Source of the DNA: an uncultured Chlorobiaceae bacterium
GTDB lineage: Bacteria > Bacteroidota > Chlorobiia > Chlorobiales > Chlorobiaceae
Assembly: GCA_903836465.1 (NCBI GenBank)
Contig: CAILRB010000023.1
Span: 1-64,000 of the forward strand
DNA length: 64,000 nt
Direction: 5' to 3'
Shown: in pieces, positions 49,886-60,885 of the stretch
Position numbering within the stretch: position 1 is the first letter of the stretch
How the letters are laid out: the number at the start of each line of letters is the position of its first letter
Translations under genes and position numbers: made by a program
Notes under the pieces: model-generated
The model's input: the letters and a program-made list of their open reading frames with translations, nothing else
What the model was told of the DNA's origin: nothing
Databases searched by the model: none

Positions 49886-50254
49886 ATGATCCAGAAAGAA
49901 ACAAATCTGGTTGTTGCCGATAACAGTGGAGCCAAAAAAGTTCGCTGTATTCATGTTTTCGGTGGAACCGGGAGGCGATATGCCTCATTGGGTGATCAGA
50001 TTATTGTATCGGTCAAAGCGGCGGTGCCTGGCGGAATTGTCAAGAAGAAAGATGTCTGCAAAGCCGTTGTCGTTCGCTGTGTTAAAGAGTCGCGGAGAAA
50101 AGATGGTTCGTATATTCGTTTTGACGAGAATGCGGTTGTTCTCCTCAATGCTCAGGGTGAACCGAGAGGAACCCGCATCTTCGGACCTGTTGCAAGAGAA
50201 CTTCGTGACCGGAAGTTTATGAAGATTGTTTCTCTGGCTCCGGAAGTCTTGTAA
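49886..50254 (+). CDS. rplN: Ribosomal protein L14
   Basis: [27 protein letters not shown]. Confidence 0.97.
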   Translation: MIQKETNLVVADNSGAKKVRCIHVFGGTGRRYASLGDQIIVSVKAAVPGGIVKKKDVCKAVVVRCVKESRRKDGSYIRFDENAVVLLNAQGEPRGTRIFGPVARELRDRKFMKIVSLAPEVL

Positions 50255-50264
50255 GGCGTTTCAG

Positions 50265-50337
50265 GCGGGAGTAACTCAGTTGGTAGAGTCACAGCCTTCC
50301 AAGCTGTTGGTCGCGAGTTCGAGTCTCGTCTCCCGCT
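50265..50337 (+). tRNA. tRNA-Gly (anticodon TCC)
   Basis: GCGGGAGTAACTCAGTTGGTAGAGTCACAGCCTTCCAAGCTGTTGGTCGCGAGTTCGAGTCTCGTCTCCCGCT: 7-bp acceptor GCGGGAG/CTCCCGC, anticodon loop CTTCCAA, GTTCGAG T-loop; no encoded CCA. Confidence 0.95.
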
Positions 50338-50372
50338 CAGGATTTTATGAAATACTATCATATCAGTGAAAA

Positions 50373-50615
50373 ATGAAAACAGGGATTAAGAAGGTTAAGC
50401 TGCATGTCAAGAAAAACGACTCGGTCGTTGTTATCAGCGGTAACGATAAAGGAAAAGCTGGCAAAATTCTGAAAGTATTTCCTCTAAAAAGTCGTGTTAT
50501 TGTAGAAGGGGTTAATATCAGAAAACGTCATACCCGACCGGCTCAGGGTCAGTCGCAGGGGTCGATCATTGAGAGAGAGTTCCCTATACACTCATCTAAC
50601 GTGAAGAAAAGTTAA
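50373..50615 (+). CDS. rplX: Ribosomal protein L24
   Basis: [29 protein letters not shown]. Confidence 0.96.
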   Translation: MKTGIKKVKLHVKKNDSVVVISGNDKGKAGKILKVFPLKSRVIVEGVNIRKRHTRPAQGQSQGSIIEREFPIHSSNVKKS

Positions 50616-50665
50616 GTATTTCTCATAAATGCAAGGATGACAAAGACCATCCTGGTAAACTGATA

Positions 50666-51262
50666 ATGAACAAGATGGACAAGAATAAAGAGATGACACA
50701 GGCAACTCCTTCGGTAGCAAGACTTGAGACTTTCTATAAAGAGAAAGTAACGCCAAATCTTATTGAGCGCTTTCAGTACAAGAATGTCATGAAAGTCCCC
50801 CGACTCAAAAAAATATCCATTAATATTGGTGTTGGTGCCGCTGCAGCAGAACCAAAGTTGCTTGAAATAGCTCTCCAGGAACTTGCCCAGATTACAGGCC
50901 AGAAACCACAGATACGTAAATCCAAAAAGGCGATATCGAACTTCAAATTACGTGAAGGTCAGGCTATAGGATGCCGTGTAACACTCCGTCGCAAGGTTAT
51001 GTATGAGTTCTTTGACCGTTTTGTCAGTCTTGCCGTTCCAAGGATACGTGATTTCCGCGGGCTAAGCGATACCAGTTTCGATGGTCGTGGAAACTACACA
51101 GCGGGAGTAAGGGAGCAGATTATATTTCCGGAAATCGATATTGATAAGGTACCGAGAATATCCGGAATGGATATCAGCTTTGTAACCTCGGCTTCTACCG
51201 ATGAAGAGGCTTACGTACTGCTTTCGGAACTTGGAATGCCATTTAAAAAGAAGAACAACTAA
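50666..51262 (+). CDS. rplE: Ribosomal protein L5
   Basis: [31 protein letters not shown]. Confidence 0.96.
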   Translation: MNKMDKNKEMTQATPSVARLETFYKEKVTPNLIERFQYKNVMKVPRLKKISINIGVGAAAAEPKLLEIALQELAQITGQKPQIRKSKKAISNFKLREGQAIGCRVTLRRKVMYEFFDRFVSLAVPRIRDFRGLSDTSFDGRGNYTAGVREQIIFPEIDIDKVPRISGMDISFVTSASTDEEAYVLLSELGMPFKKKNN

Positions 51263-51278
51263 ATAATTTAGAAAACAG

Positions 51279-51548
51279 ATGGCCAAGAAAAGCGTTATAG
51301 CAAGGAACGAAAAAAGAATAAGGCTTGTAGCAAAGTATGCAGACCTTCGTGCGGAGTTGATTAAAGCCGGTGACTATGAAGCTCTCCGTAAGCTTCCAAG
51401 GGACAGTGCAGCGACAAGGGTGCGTAATCGTTGTGTGCTTACCGGTCGTGGAAGAGGTGTCTATGCCAAATTTGGACTTTGCAGGCATATGTTCCGCAAG
51501 TTCAGTCTTGAAGGGAAGTTGCCCGGGATTAAAAAAGCAAGCTGGTAA
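51279..51548 (+). CDS. rpsN: Ribosomal protein S14 (89 aa, long form)
   Basis: [33 protein letters not shown]; lacks the short-form zinc cysteines. Confidence 0.96.
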   Translation: MAKKSVIARNEKRIRLVAKYADLRAELIKAGDYEALRKLPRDSAATRVRNRCVLTGRGRGVYAKFGLCRHMFRKFSLEGKLPGIKKASW

Positions 51549-51610
51549 GTTCGCTTGCCTGTAGTCAAAGAAAGGTATTTGTTCATTTTAGAAAGTAACC
51601 AACGTTCGCT

Positions 51611-52006
51611 ATGCCTGTAACGGATTCTATTGCAGATTATATCACCCGTATCAGAAATGCGGGAAGAGCAAAAAATAAAACAACCGATGTCCCGTATTCA
51701 AAGCTGCGGGAAAACCTCTCGCAATTGCTCGTGGAGAAAGGGTACATAAAAAGCTTTACGGTCATAACAACTGAAAAATTCCCTTTTTTGCGGATTGATC
51801 TGAAGTATACGGCCAGCGGGGATCCTGCCATCAAGGAGATCACCCGGGTAAGCAAACCCGGTCGGCGTGTTTATGACGGAAAAGATATTAAAAAATATCT
51901 TGGTGGTCTCGGTTTGTACATCCTTTCTTCATCGAAAGGAGTTATAACCGACAAAGAGGCCAGGGCACAGGGCGTAGGCGGTGAAATCCTGTTCCGTATC
52001 TATTAA
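51611..52006 (+). CDS. rpsH: Ribosomal protein S8
   Basis: [36 protein letters not shown]. Confidence 0.97.
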   Translation: MPVTDSIADYITRIRNAGRAKNKTTDVPYSKLRENLSQLLVEKGYIKSFTVITTEKFPFLRIDLKYTASGDPAIKEITRVSKPGRRVYDGKDIKKYLGGLGLYILSSSKGVITDKEARAQGVGGEILFRIY

Positions 52007-52033
52007 TTATAAGCCAGAGAGCATTAGAATACC

Positions 52034-52573
52034 ATGTCAAGAATAGGAAAAATGCCCATAACCCTGAGTAATCAGGCCAGGATAGAGATCAGCGATATGA
52101 ACATCAGGGTATCCGGTCCTAAAGGTACTCTGGAACAGAGGCTGACAGATCAGGTTACGATTTCAGAAGAGGGAGGACTCCTTACTGTTTTGAGAGTCGA
52201 CGACAGTAAAAAGGCAAAAGCTCAGCACGGTCTTTATCGCATGCTTATCAGTAATATGGTTGATGGTGTGACCAAAGGTTTTACCAGAAAACTTGAAATT
52301 GCCGGTGTCGGGTATCGTGCAGAACTTAAAAATGATCTGCTTGCATTGACTCTTGGCTATTCACATATGATTTATTTCAAGGCTCCTGACGAGATCAAAA
52401 TAGAGGTACCGGATCAGGTTACCATTCTTGTAAGCGGTATTGATAAAGCCTTGGTCGGTCAGGTTGCCGCCAAGATTCGCTCATTCAGAAAACCTGAACC
52501 TTATCGCGGAAAAGGTATCAAGTACGAAGGTGAAGTGATACGCCGCAAGGAAGGTAAGGCTGCAGGTAAATAA
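52034..52573 (+). CDS. rplF: Ribosomal protein L6
   Basis: MSRIGKMPITL...PEPYRGKGIKYEGEVIRRKEGKAAGK. Confidence 0.97.
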   Translation: MSRIGKMPITLSNQARIEISDMNIRVSGPKGTLEQRLTDQVTISEEGGLLTVLRVDDSKKAKAQHGLYRMLISNMVDGVTKGFTRKLEIAGVGYRAELKNDLLALTLGYSHMIYFKAPDEIKIEVPDQVTILVSGIDKALVGQVAAKIRSFRKPEPYRGKGIKYEGEVIRRKEGKAAGK

Positions 52574-52626
52574 CGAAGGAAGAATACAAGTAGTCAGGCA
52601 ATAACATATTACAACGGTTCAAGAGA

Positions 52627-52986
52627 ATGAGTCAAATCGATAAAGCCTCCCGGAGGCAGAAAATCAAGGACAGAAGCAGAGCGAATGTCCAGGGTACACA
52701 GGTAAAGCCGAGGCTTTGTGTCTACAGGAGCCTTTCAGAGATTTATGCGCAACTGATTGATGATGTGAACGGTAAAACGTTGATGGCGGCATCAACGATG
52801 TCGAAAGAGAACAAGGCTCTTCAGGGCACAAAATCTGAATTATGCCGTATCATCGGCAGTCAGATCGGTCAGAAAGCCCTTGCCGCAGGTATAACAAATG
52901 TAGTATTTGACAGGAATGGATTTCGTTATCATGGCAGAGTCAAGGCATTGGCTGATGGTGCGAGAGAGGCAGGACTGATCTTTTAA
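52627..52986 (+). CDS. rplR: Ribosomal protein L18
   Basis: [26 protein letters not shown]. Confidence 0.96.
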   Translation: MSQIDKASRRQKIKDRSRANVQGTQVKPRLCVYRSLSEIYAQLIDDVNGKTLMAASTMSKENKALQGTKSELCRIIGSQIGQKALAAGITNVVFDRNGFRYHGRVKALADGAREAGLIF

Positions 52987-53009
52987 AAACTTTTCAAAGA
53001 GATAGGTAA

Positions 53010-53528
53010 ATGGCGAAAACATCTGCTAAGAGTATCAGACCCGGTGAATTAAATCTGAAAGAGAAGCTGGTTCATATCAACAGGACTGCGAAGGTTGTTA
53101 AAGGCGGTAAGCGTTTCGGATTCAATGCTATTGTTGTTGTCGGCGATAAAGAGGGTCATGTCGGTTACGGGCTTGGTAAGGCAAACGAAGTACAGGATGC
53201 CATTGCAAAAGGTATCGAAGATGGCAAAAAAAATGTGATTAAGGTGCCTATTGTCAAGGGAACTATACCACATCAGATTGTGGTAAAGTATGGTTCCGCC
53301 AAAGTAATGATGAAGCCTGCAACTCCTGGAACCGGTCTTATTGCCGGTGGCGCAGTCAGGGCTGTTCTTGAAATGGCAGGTATTCACGATATTTTGACGA
53401 AATCGCTTGGATCATCGAACCCGCATAATGTTGTAAAAGCTGCAATCAAGGGGCTGCAGAGTATGTCTGACGCTTATGATGTGGGTGAAAGAAGGTCAAA
53501 GAGCCTGACTGAGGTTTTTGAAAGCTAA
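53010..53528 (+). CDS. rpsE: Ribosomal protein S5
   Basis: [46 protein letters not shown]. Confidence 0.97.
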   Translation: MAKTSAKSIRPGELNLKEKLVHINRTAKVVKGGKRFGFNAIVVVGDKEGHVGYGLGKANEVQDAIAKGIEDGKKNVIKVPIVKGTIPHQIVVKYGSAKVMMKPATPGTGLIAGGAVRAVLEMAGIHDILTKSLGSSNPHNVVKAAIKGLQSMSDAYDVGERRSKSLTEVFES

Positions 53529-53545
53529 AATGAGAGAATGCGATC

Positions 53546-53731
53546 ATGAGTGATAAAATATTGAAAGTTACCCAGGTCCGTAGTGTCATTGGGTGTACAA
53601 AAAAACAGAAAGCAACAATTCAGGCACTTGGACTCGGAAGACCGAATTACAGTGTTGACAGGCAGGACAATCCCTGCACAAGAGGACAGATCAGGGTCGT
53701 ACAGCACCTTGTAAAGGTTGAAGAAGTCTAA
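53546..53731 (+). CDS. rpmD: Ribosomal protein L30
   Basis: KVTQVRSVIGCTKKQKATIQALGLGRPN. Confidence 0.95.
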   Translation: MSDKILKVTQVRSVIGCTKKQKATIQALGLGRPNYSVDRQDNPCTRGQIRVVQHLVKVEEV

Positions 53732-53765
53732 GATTTTTACTAATAGCAAGTCGGGAATTGAAACC

Positions 53766-54320
53766 ATGGATTTAAGTTCACTTCGTCCAGCAAAAGGCGC
53801 AGTAAAAAACAAAAAGAGGGTTGGCCGCGGTCAGGGTTCAGGTAATGGAACGACCGCAGGCAAAGGTAATAATGGCCAGCAGTCACGAAGTGGCTACAAG
53901 AGACCTCTCATTGAGGGTGGACAGGTTCCCGTGTATCGGCGCCTCCCGAAATTCGGGTTTACACCTCTTGACAAAAAACCGGTCAATACCGTAAATCTTA
54001 CCCAGATCGACAAGTGGGTACAGGATGGTCTTGTCGCAAATGAGATTACGATTCTTGATCTCAAGTCTCTCCTTCATGCCAGTAATGCTGATTATTTCAA
54101 AGTTCTCGGTAATGGTGAACTGACGAGCGCGATTAAAATAAACGCACATGCATTCAGTAAAAGTGCCGAGGAGAAGATTACTGCTGCAGGCGGGGAAGCA
54201 ATCAAGGCATTCCGTACGCTTGAAGAAGCATCAAAGGTCAGGGATCTGCCGTTTGAAGAGGCACTCTTGAAACCAAAAGCCAAACTGGTAAAGAGATCCA
54301 AAAAAACAACCAAGCCCTGA
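53766..54320 (+). CDS. rplO: Ribosomal protein L15
   Basis: MDLSSLRPAKGAVKNKKRVGRGQGSGNGTTAGKGNNGQQSRSG. Confidence 0.96.
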   Translation: MDLSSLRPAKGAVKNKKRVGRGQGSGNGTTAGKGNNGQQSRSGYKRPLIEGGQVPVYRRLPKFGFTPLDKKPVNTVNLTQIDKWVQDGLVANEITILDLKSLLHASNADYFKVLGNGELTSAIKINAHAFSKSAEEKITAAGGEAIKAFRTLEEASKVRDLPFEEALLKPKAKLVKRSKKTTKP

Positions 54321-54339
54321 ATATTGATAAAAGGACGCT

Positions 54340-55671
54340 ATGAAGCTTACTGAAAGTATAAGGAACATTAATAAAATCCCTGAGCTCCGTCAGAGGATCC
54401 TTTATACGCTTCTGTTGTTATTTGTCTACAGGCTTGGTTCACACATTACCATTCCAGGTGTTGATGCGGCTGCAGTGTCAGGCGCATCGCAGACCCATTC
54501 GAACGATCTTTTTGGATTGTTCGATCTTTTTGTTGGTGGAGCTTTTGCGAGAGCCTCTATTTTTTCGCTGGGCATCATGCCTTACATATCCGCCTCGATT
54601 ATTGTTCAACTTCTTGGCGCAGTGACCCCCTATTTTCAGAAATTACAGAAAGAGGGAGAGGATGGCCGGCAGAAAATCAGCCAGTTGACCCGGTATGGAA
54701 CCGTATTGATAGCGATTCTCCAGTCATGGGGAGTGAGTGTCAGTCTTTCAAGCCCGGCATCATTTGGCAAGGTTATTGTACCCGATCCCGGCATATTTTT
54801 TACCATAACCGTTGTGGTTCTTTTGACCTCTGCCACGGTTTTCGTTATGTGGCTTGGTGAAAAGATTACAGAACGCGGTATTGGTAACGGCATATCACTC
54901 ATTATTATGATTGGTATTCTGGCAAGGTTTCCCCAGGCTCTTGTCGCTGAATTCCGCTCAGTATCTTTGGGAAGCAAGAACTGGATTATAGAGATTATTA
55001 TTCTTTCGATGATGGCAGCTATTGTTGCTTTCGTTGTTGTACTGACTGTTGGTACCCGGCGTATACCAGTCCAGCATGCCAAAAGGGTTGTTGGCCGAAA
55101 GGTCTACGGAGGCAGTACTCAGTACATTCCGATGAGAATCAATACTGCTGGTGTGATGCCAATTATTTTTGCGCAGTCTATCATGTTTCTTCCGGGCACC
55201 TTTCTCTCCTTTTTTCCTGAAAATGAGGTGATGCAAAGAATTGCTGGCCTTCTGGCTTATGATTCATGGTGGTATGCCCTCATGTTTGGTACCATGATCG
55301 TCTTTTTTACCTATTTTTATACAGCGATAGCCTTTAATCCAAAGGAAGTTGCAGATACCATGCGCCGACAGGGCGGGTTTATCCCTGGTGTACGGCCTGG
55401 AAAAAGTACTGCGGACTTCATTGATAATATATTGACGCGCATTACGCTGCCTGGAGCAATATCACTGGCCATTATTGCGATTCTGCCAACATTTCTGACA
55501 AAGTTTGGCAATGTGACTCAAGGATTCGCACAGTTTTTTGGAGGAACCAGTCTTCTGATCATTGTTGGTGTTGGACTTGATACATTACAGCAGGTTGAGA
55601 GTCATTTGCTGATGCGTCATTATGATGGCTTCATGAAGTCAGGCAAAACTCGCGGACGCCAGAGCAGGTAA
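54340..55671 (+). CDS. secY: Preprotein translocase SecY
   Basis: Ten-TM SecY; ELRQRILYTLLLLFVYRLGSHITIPGVD. Confidence 0.97.
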   Translation: MKLTESIRNINKIPELRQRILYTLLLLFVYRLGSHITIPGVDAAAVSGASQTHSNDLFGLFDLFVGGAFARASIFSLGIMPYISASIIVQLLGAVTPYFQKLQKEGEDGRQKISQLTRYGTVLIAILQSWGVSVSLSSPASFGKVIVPDPGIFFTITVVVLLTSATVFVMWLGEKITERGIGNGISLIIMIGILARFPQALVAEFRSVSLGSKNWIIEIIILSMMAAIVAFVVVLTVGTRRIPVQHAKRVVGRKVYGGSTQYIPMRINTAGVMPIIFAQSIMFLPGTFLSFFPENEVMQRIAGLLAYDSWWYALMFGTMIVFFTYFYTAIAFNPKEVADTMRRQGGFIPGVRPGKSTADFIDNILTRITLPGAISLAIIAILPTFLTKFGNVTQGFAQFFGGTSLLIIVGVGLDTLQQVESHLLMRHYDGFMKSGKTRGRQSR

Positions 55672-55681
55672 CACATCACCT

Positions 55682-56482
55682 ATGATTACGATAAAAAGCG
55701 AGCGGGAAATTGATCTGATGAGAGAATCTGGCGCGTTGGTAGCCAGGGTGCTTGATCTTATTGAAACGGAAATAAGACCGGGAATGACGACGAAGCAGCT
55801 TGATACCATGGCTGAGGAGTTTATCAGGGATCATCAGGCGGAGCCAAGTTTTTTGAATTATGCCCCGAAAGGTGATCCAGGAGTGACGCCATATCCAGCA
55901 ACACTCTGTGTTTCCCTTAATGAAGAGGTTGTTCATGGAGTACCGAACATCAAAAGAGTTATAAAGGAAGGTGATATCGTCTCCGTCGATTGTGGCGTTT
56001 ATAAAGGAGGTTATCACGGTGATGCGGCACGGACTTTTGTTCTTGGCACTATTGATGAAAAAGTACAGGAGCTGGTTGATGCAACACGTGAATGCCTTGC
56101 CCGTGGAATCGCCATGGCTGTAGCCGGAAATCGACTTCACGATATTTCTTCGGCTATAGAGGATTATGCCCGTTCATTTGGCTTCAGTGTCATTGAAAAT
56201 ATGGTTGGCCACGGTATAGGCAGCGAATTACATGAAGATCCTGCGGTACCAAATTATGGGAAAAAAAATACCGGGGTGAAGCTGCGCGAGGGGATGACAC
56301 TTGCTATTGAGCCTATGATAGCGCTTGGAAGATCACGCCGGGCGATCAGTAAGCGCGGTGGATGGGTTGCAGTAACAGAGGACGGAAAGCCATCAGCTCA
56401 CTTTGAGCATACAATAGTTGTAAGGCCCGGGAAAGCTGAGATCCTGACTCGTACCTTTCTTGAGGGGAAACAGATTGCTTGA
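55682..56482 (+). CDS. map: Methionine aminopeptidase
   Basis: [28 protein letters not shown]; metal-ligand motifs present. Confidence 0.96.
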   Translation: MITIKSEREIDLMRESGALVARVLDLIETEIRPGMTTKQLDTMAEEFIRDHQAEPSFLNYAPKGDPGVTPYPATLCVSLNEEVVHGVPNIKRVIKEGDIVSVDCGVYKGGYHGDAARTFVLGTIDEKVQELVDATRECLARGIAMAVAGNRLHDISSAIEDYARSFGFSVIENMVGHGIGSELHEDPAVPNYGKKNTGVKLREGMTLAIEPMIALGRSRRAISKRGGWVAVTEDGKPSAHFEHTIVVRPGKAEILTRTFLEGKQIA

Positions 56483-56520
56483 CCGCGCACAACACTTTAT
56501 CGAACAAAGGAGCAAACAAT

Positions 56521-56739
56521 TTGGCTAAAGAAGAATCAATTGAGATTGAGGGAGTGATTCTGGATGCACTTCCGAATGCGCTGTTCAAGGTAAAACTTGA
56601 AAACAGTCTTGAGGTGCTTGCCCATGTTTCGGGTAAAATCAGAATGCACTATATCAGAATACTCCCTGGAGACAAGGTTAAAGTACAGATATCTCCTTAC
56701 GATATCACCAAAGGACGTATTACATACCGGTATAAATAA
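56521..56739 (+). CDS. infA: Translation initiation factor IF-1
   Basis: [56 protein letters not shown] start with AAAGGAG upstream. Confidence 0.95.
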   Translation: MAKEESIEIEGVILDALPNALFKVKLENSLEVLAHVSGKIRMHYIRILPGDKVKVQISPYDITKGRITYRYK

Positions 56740-56849
56740 GTGATAAAACAGGTCATGTGAATATTGGTTTTGTAATCTTTATTTGTTACATTACAAGCCT
56801 TTTCACATTTCGGAATGAGTTGGTTTAATTATTGCATGTCGGGTTTATT

Positions 56850-56966
56850 ATGAAAATATATTCTTCTATCAAAAAGCGTTGTGAGCATTGCCGCATTGTT
56901 AAACGCAAAGGCAAGAGATATGTGATTTGCAAAGTAAATCCCAGCCATAAGCAGCGCCAGGGTTGA
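56850..56966 (+). CDS. rpmJ: Ribosomal protein L36 (38 aa; absent from ORF track)
   Basis: [38 protein letters not shown]. Confidence 0.95.
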   Translation: MKIYSSIKKRCEHCRIVKRKGKRYVICKVNPSHKQRQG

Positions 56967-56999
56967 TCTTCAGAAAAACAATAGAACATAAATGAGAAT

Positions 57000-57377
57000 A
57001 TGAGGATAGCTGGGGTAAATTTGCCGTTGAACAAACATGCCGTTATCGCTTTGACGCATGTTTATGGTATTGGGAGAGCATCAGCAGAAAGTATTTTGCA
57101 GAGAGCCGGTATTGCGCCTGACAGAAAGATCTCTGAGCTGAATGATGAAGAAGCGCACGCCATTAGAGAAATCATTGCTGAGTCATACAAGGTTGAAGGG
57201 CAGGCTCGCGGTGAGCAGCAGACAGCCATTAAACGTTTGATGGATATCGGTTGCTACAGGGGACTTCGTCACCGTCGCTCACTCCCTGTTCGCGGACAGA
57301 GGACAAGGACAAACGCAAGGACCAGAAAAGGGAAGAGAAAGACCGTCGCTGGCAAGAAGAAGGCTGTCAAGAAGTAG
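57000..57377 (+). CDS. rpsM: Ribosomal protein S13
   Basis: [25 protein letters not shown]. Confidence 0.97.
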   Translation: MRIAGVNLPLNKHAVIALTHVYGIGRASAESILQRAGIAPDRKISELNDEEAHAIREIIAESYKVEGQARGEQQTAIKRLMDIGCYRGLRHRRSLPVRGQRTRTNARTRKGKRKTVAGKKKAVKK

Positions 57378-57423
57378 GAGTGTATAGGCATTAAATCTTC
57401 GATTACTATAAGAATGTAAGTTC

Positions 57424-57807
57424 ATGGCTACAATAAGCAGGAAAAAAAAGAAAGTAAAAGTTACCCCTGAAGGTGCTGTGCATATCAAGGCATCATTCAA
57501 TAATATTATGGTAACCATTACCGATGTTCAGGGCAATACGGTTTCCTGGTCCAGTGCTGGCAAAAACGGATTTAAAGGCTCGAAAAAGAATACACCATAC
57601 GCCTCGCAGGTGACTTCTGAAGCTGCAGCCAAGGAAGCCTATGATCTTGGCATGAGACATGTCAATGTCTTTATTAAAGGTCCGGGTGCCGGACGCGACG
57701 CTGCAATACGTGCTTTGCAGGGGGCAGGACTTGATGTGCGGACGATAAAGGATATAACACCCCTTCCGCATAATGGATGCAGGCCTCCCAAACGCAGAAG
57801 GGTCTGA
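57424..57807 (+). CDS. rpsK: Ribosomal protein S11
   Basis: [41 protein letters not shown]. Confidence 0.97.
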   Translation: MATISRKKKKVKVTPEGAVHIKASFNNIMVTITDVQGNTVSWSSAGKNGFKGSKKNTPYASQVTSEAAAKEAYDLGMRHVNVFIKGPGAGRDAAIRALQGAGLDVRTIKDITPLPHNGCRPPKRRRV

Positions 57808-57844
57808 TTTTATATATTCATAGAATTTCAATGAAGTAATTGAT

Positions 57845-58456
57845 ATGGCAAGATTCAGAGGGTCAATAACAAAAGTATCCCGCAGGTTAGGTATTGCGCT
57901 TGCACCTAAGGCTGAAAAATATCTCGAAAGACGCCCTTTTCCTCCGGGTCAGCATGGTCAGGGTCGGAAAGGAAAGGTTTCTGAATATGCTCTCCAGCTT
58001 CGAGAGAAACAGAAGATGAAATATCTTTACGGCATTCTTGAGAAGCAGTTCAGAAATTACTATCAAAAAGCGGTTTCGCAAAGAGGTATTACAGGTGATA
58101 ACCTTGTTAAACTTCTGGAAAGGCGTTTTGATAACGTTGTTTTCCGTGCCGGATTTGCACCATCAAGGTCGGGTGCGCGTCAGCTCGTAACACACGGTCA
58201 TCTTCTTATCAATGGCAAGAAGGTTGATATTCCCTCATATATAGTCTCTCCCGGGGAGCTCATTGAGTTCCGTCAGAGAAGCAAAAATATGGGAGCAGTT
58301 ACGGATTCTCTCAATAAAGCGCCTGAATCACGCATTCCTTCATGGATACAGGTTGACAAGGCTAATCAGAAAGCGGTATTTCTGAGCGTTCCTGAGAGAG
58401 TGGAAGTACAGGAGCCATTCAACGAACAGTTGGTCGTTGAATTATACTCGAAATGA
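57845..58456 (+). CDS. rpsD: Ribosomal protein S4
   Basis: [19 protein letters not shown]...[14 protein letters not shown]. Confidence 0.97.
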   Translation: MARFRGSITKVSRRLGIALAPKAEKYLERRPFPPGQHGQGRKGKVSEYALQLREKQKMKYLYGILEKQFRNYYQKAVSQRGITGDNLVKLLERRFDNVVFRAGFAPSRSGARQLVTHGHLLINGKKVDIPSYIVSPGELIEFRQRSKNMGAVTDSLNKAPESRIPSWIQVDKANQKAVFLSVPERVEVQEPFNEQLVVELYSK

Positions 58457-58484
58457 TTTTAATGAATTCTAAGGTATAAACACT

Positions 58485-59468
58485 ATGATATACCAGATGC
58501 AGATGCCTGCAAAAATAGAGGTCGACGAAGCTTCACATAGTGATCGTTTCGGCAGGTTTATTGCGCAGCCGCTGGAACGCGGTTATGGAGTGACCCTTGG
58601 AAACGTTATGAGAAGAGTGTTGCTTGCCTCACTTCCGGGAACTGCTATAACAGGGATTAAAATCGATAATGTCTATCACGAGTTTGCTGCCATTGATGGT
58701 GTCCGTGAAGATGTTCCCGAGATTGTTTTGAACCTTAAGAAGGTTCGATTCAAGTCAACCTGTAAAAGAAACTGCAAGACGTCTCTTTCTCTTGTCGGGC
58801 CGATGGATTTTACAGCAGGAGATATTGTTCCTCAGGAAGGTGAGTTCGAAGTGCTAAACAAGGATATGCACATTGCAACGATCAATGCGGGTGTGACCCT
58901 TAAAATCGATATTTATATTGGAAGAGGCCGTGGATATATGCCTGCAGAGGATAACAGGCCTGAAGGTATGCCAATCGGCTATATTGCTATTGATGCAATT
59001 TATACGCCAATCAGAAATGTTAAATTTACTGTAGAGAATACCCGGGTTGGTCAGCGGACTGATTATGAGAAAATGATTCTTGATGTCGAGACTGATGGTT
59101 CCGTAAGTCCTGATGACTCAATCAGCCTTGCCGGCAAGATCATTACAGAACATGTTATGTTTTTTGCCAATTTCTCACCAACTGAGGAAGAGTTTACTGA
59201 AGAGGAGTTCAAGCAGCAGGATGATGAGTTCGAGACGATGCGCAGACTCTTTCATACGAAAATTGAAGACCTCGATCTTTCAGTTCGTTCGCATAACTGC
59301 CTCAGACTTGCGGAGATCGATACTATAGGGGAACTCGTTTCTCACAAGGAGGAGGAGTTACTCAACTACAAGAATTTTGGTAAAAAGTCGCTGACAGAAC
59401 TTAAAGAGCAGCTTGAGAAATTTGACCTGAAGTTTGGTATGGATATTACCAAATATCAGATGAAATGA
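58485..59468 (+). CDS. rpoA: RNA polymerase alpha subunit
   Basis: [40 protein letters not shown]. Confidence 0.97.
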   Translation: MIYQMQMPAKIEVDEASHSDRFGRFIAQPLERGYGVTLGNVMRRVLLASLPGTAITGIKIDNVYHEFAAIDGVREDVPEIVLNLKKVRFKSTCKRNCKTSLSLVGPMDFTAGDIVPQEGEFEVLNKDMHIATINAGVTLKIDIYIGRGRGYMPAEDNRPEGMPIGYIAIDAIYTPIRNVKFTVENTRVGQRTDYEKMILDVETDGSVSPDDSISLAGKIITEHVMFFANFSPTEEEFTEEEFKQQDDEFETMRRLFHTKIEDLDLSVRSHNCLRLAEIDTIGELVSHKEEELLNYKNFGKKSLTELKEQLEKFDLKFGMDITKYQMK

Positions 59469-59514
59469 TAAGATTCGTAACCCTTTTTTGAATTATTGAG
59501 ATCAGGAAACAGTC

Positions 59515-59973
59515 ATGCGTAAAGTTAAGCCGGTAAGAAAACTCGGAAGAACCGCAGCCCATAGAAAGGCGACACTCAGAAATCTGTCAACACAACTCCT
59601 TGTTTACAAGCGCATTGAGACGACGGAAGCAAAAGCGAAAGAGACCCGCAGGGTCGTTGAGAAGATCATTACCAAGGCTCGTAAAGGTACGGTTCATGCC
59701 CAGCGTGAAATCTTCAAGGATATCCGTGACAAACAGGCCATAAGAATGCTTTTTGAAGAGATTGTTGCAAAAGTTGGTGCTCGTAACGGAGGGTATACCA
59801 GAGTTATCAAGCTTGCTCCACGGTATGGTGATGCAGCAAAAATGGCGGTGATTGAACTGGTCGATTACACCGAGGCTCCATCAACAAGTCAGAAAACCGG
59901 TAAGCAGGATCGCGCAAAACGAGTAAAGGGTTCGAAGAAAACGGCTGAAGCAGCAGCTTCTGCTACCGAATAA
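59515..59973 (+). CDS. rplQ: Ribosomal protein L17
   Basis: [29 protein letters not shown]. Confidence 0.96.
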   Translation: MRKVKPVRKLGRTAAHRKATLRNLSTQLLVYKRIETTEAKAKETRRVVEKIITKARKGTVHAQREIFKDIRDKQAIRMLFEEIVAKVGARNGGYTRVIKLAPRYGDAAKMAVIELVDYTEAPSTSQKTGKQDRAKRVKGSKKTAEAAASATE

Positions 59974-60030
59974 TTTATCTCGTTTTCAAATTCTTCAAGT
60001 TAACATTAGTCATTGTCAGCAGGAGAGCAA

Positions 60031-60693
60031 TTATCTGCAGGCAATGACTATTTGCTTTTCAGAGAAAAATGGACTGACTTCATCTATAGGATATTGTTCT
60101 ATCCGTGATGGGAATTCGTTGTGTTTTTTGCTTGAACCCAGGGCTTTTGAAATTTCTGTTTCAAGATTCCCTCCCTTGAGGGAAATCAGAATACCTTTTG
60201 GTTTCAAGAGCTTGCCAGCATAATCGCAGAGTTTATCGAGTGAGGCAACTTGCCTTGAGAGTACCGTATCAAAGAGTACCCCCTTCAGTTCTTCAACCCT
60301 TATATGCATTGCGACGGCGTTGCTGATGCCAAGCTCCCTGATCATCTCCTGACAGGCGGTAATTTTTTTCCCTGTTGCGTCGACAAGAAGAAACTGCGTC
60401 TCAGGAAAGACTATAGCAAGTGGAATTCCGGGTAGTCCGCCTCCCGTACCCAGATCAAGAACCTGTTCGCCCTTCCAGAAAGAGTGGTAAAGAGTGATCA
60501 ACAGTGCATGAAAAATATGCTTGATAATGATGGGAGCATCTTCCTTGCGGCTGATAAGGTTAATTTTCCGGTTCCATTGTTCCAGAAAATCACCATAACG
60601 TACCAGTTTATCGAGCATCAAAGGGTCGATCTCTATTGCCTGCTCGGCACACAACCTCCCGAGAGTCGTCAAATTATCATTCAGTCGTTCCAT
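60031..60693 (-). CDS. rsmG: 16S rRNA (guanine527-N7)-methyltransferase
   Basis: VLDLGTGGGLPGIPLAIVFPETQFLLVDATGKKITACQEMI; start chosen at MERLNDNL. Confidence 0.93.
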   Translation of the reverse strand: MERLNDNLTTLGRLCAEQAIEIDPLMLDKLVRYGDFLEQWNRKINLISRKEDAPIIIKHIFHALLITLYHSFWKGEQVLDLGTGGGLPGIPLAIVFPETQFLLVDATGKKITACQEMIRELGISNAVAMHIRVEELKGVLFDTVLSRQVASLDKLCDYAGKLLKPKGILISLKGGNLETEISKALGSSKKHNEFPSRIEQYPIDEVSPFFSEKQIVIACR

Positions 60694-60885
60694 GATGTAC
60701 AATCCTTTACTATTCAGTTGCTTTAACCCAAAAAACAATATTTTGGGATGAATGGCAAATCGGCCTTTATAATTGCAGTGATGCTCCGCCTTATTTTGTT
60801 AAAAAAAATGTAACTTGGCAGCCATTACAACAGTTTATATTCTTTTTCTTTACCAATACCATCAATTATCAAGTTGTACAGTTTT

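Noticed and set aside
50152-50361. 69-aa minus ORF ([25 protein letters not shown])
   Set aside because: Classic spurious ORF antisense to a tRNA gene.
54340-56482. Absence of adk between secY and map
   Set aside because: Gene order here varies among bacterial phyla; not evidence of anything unusual.
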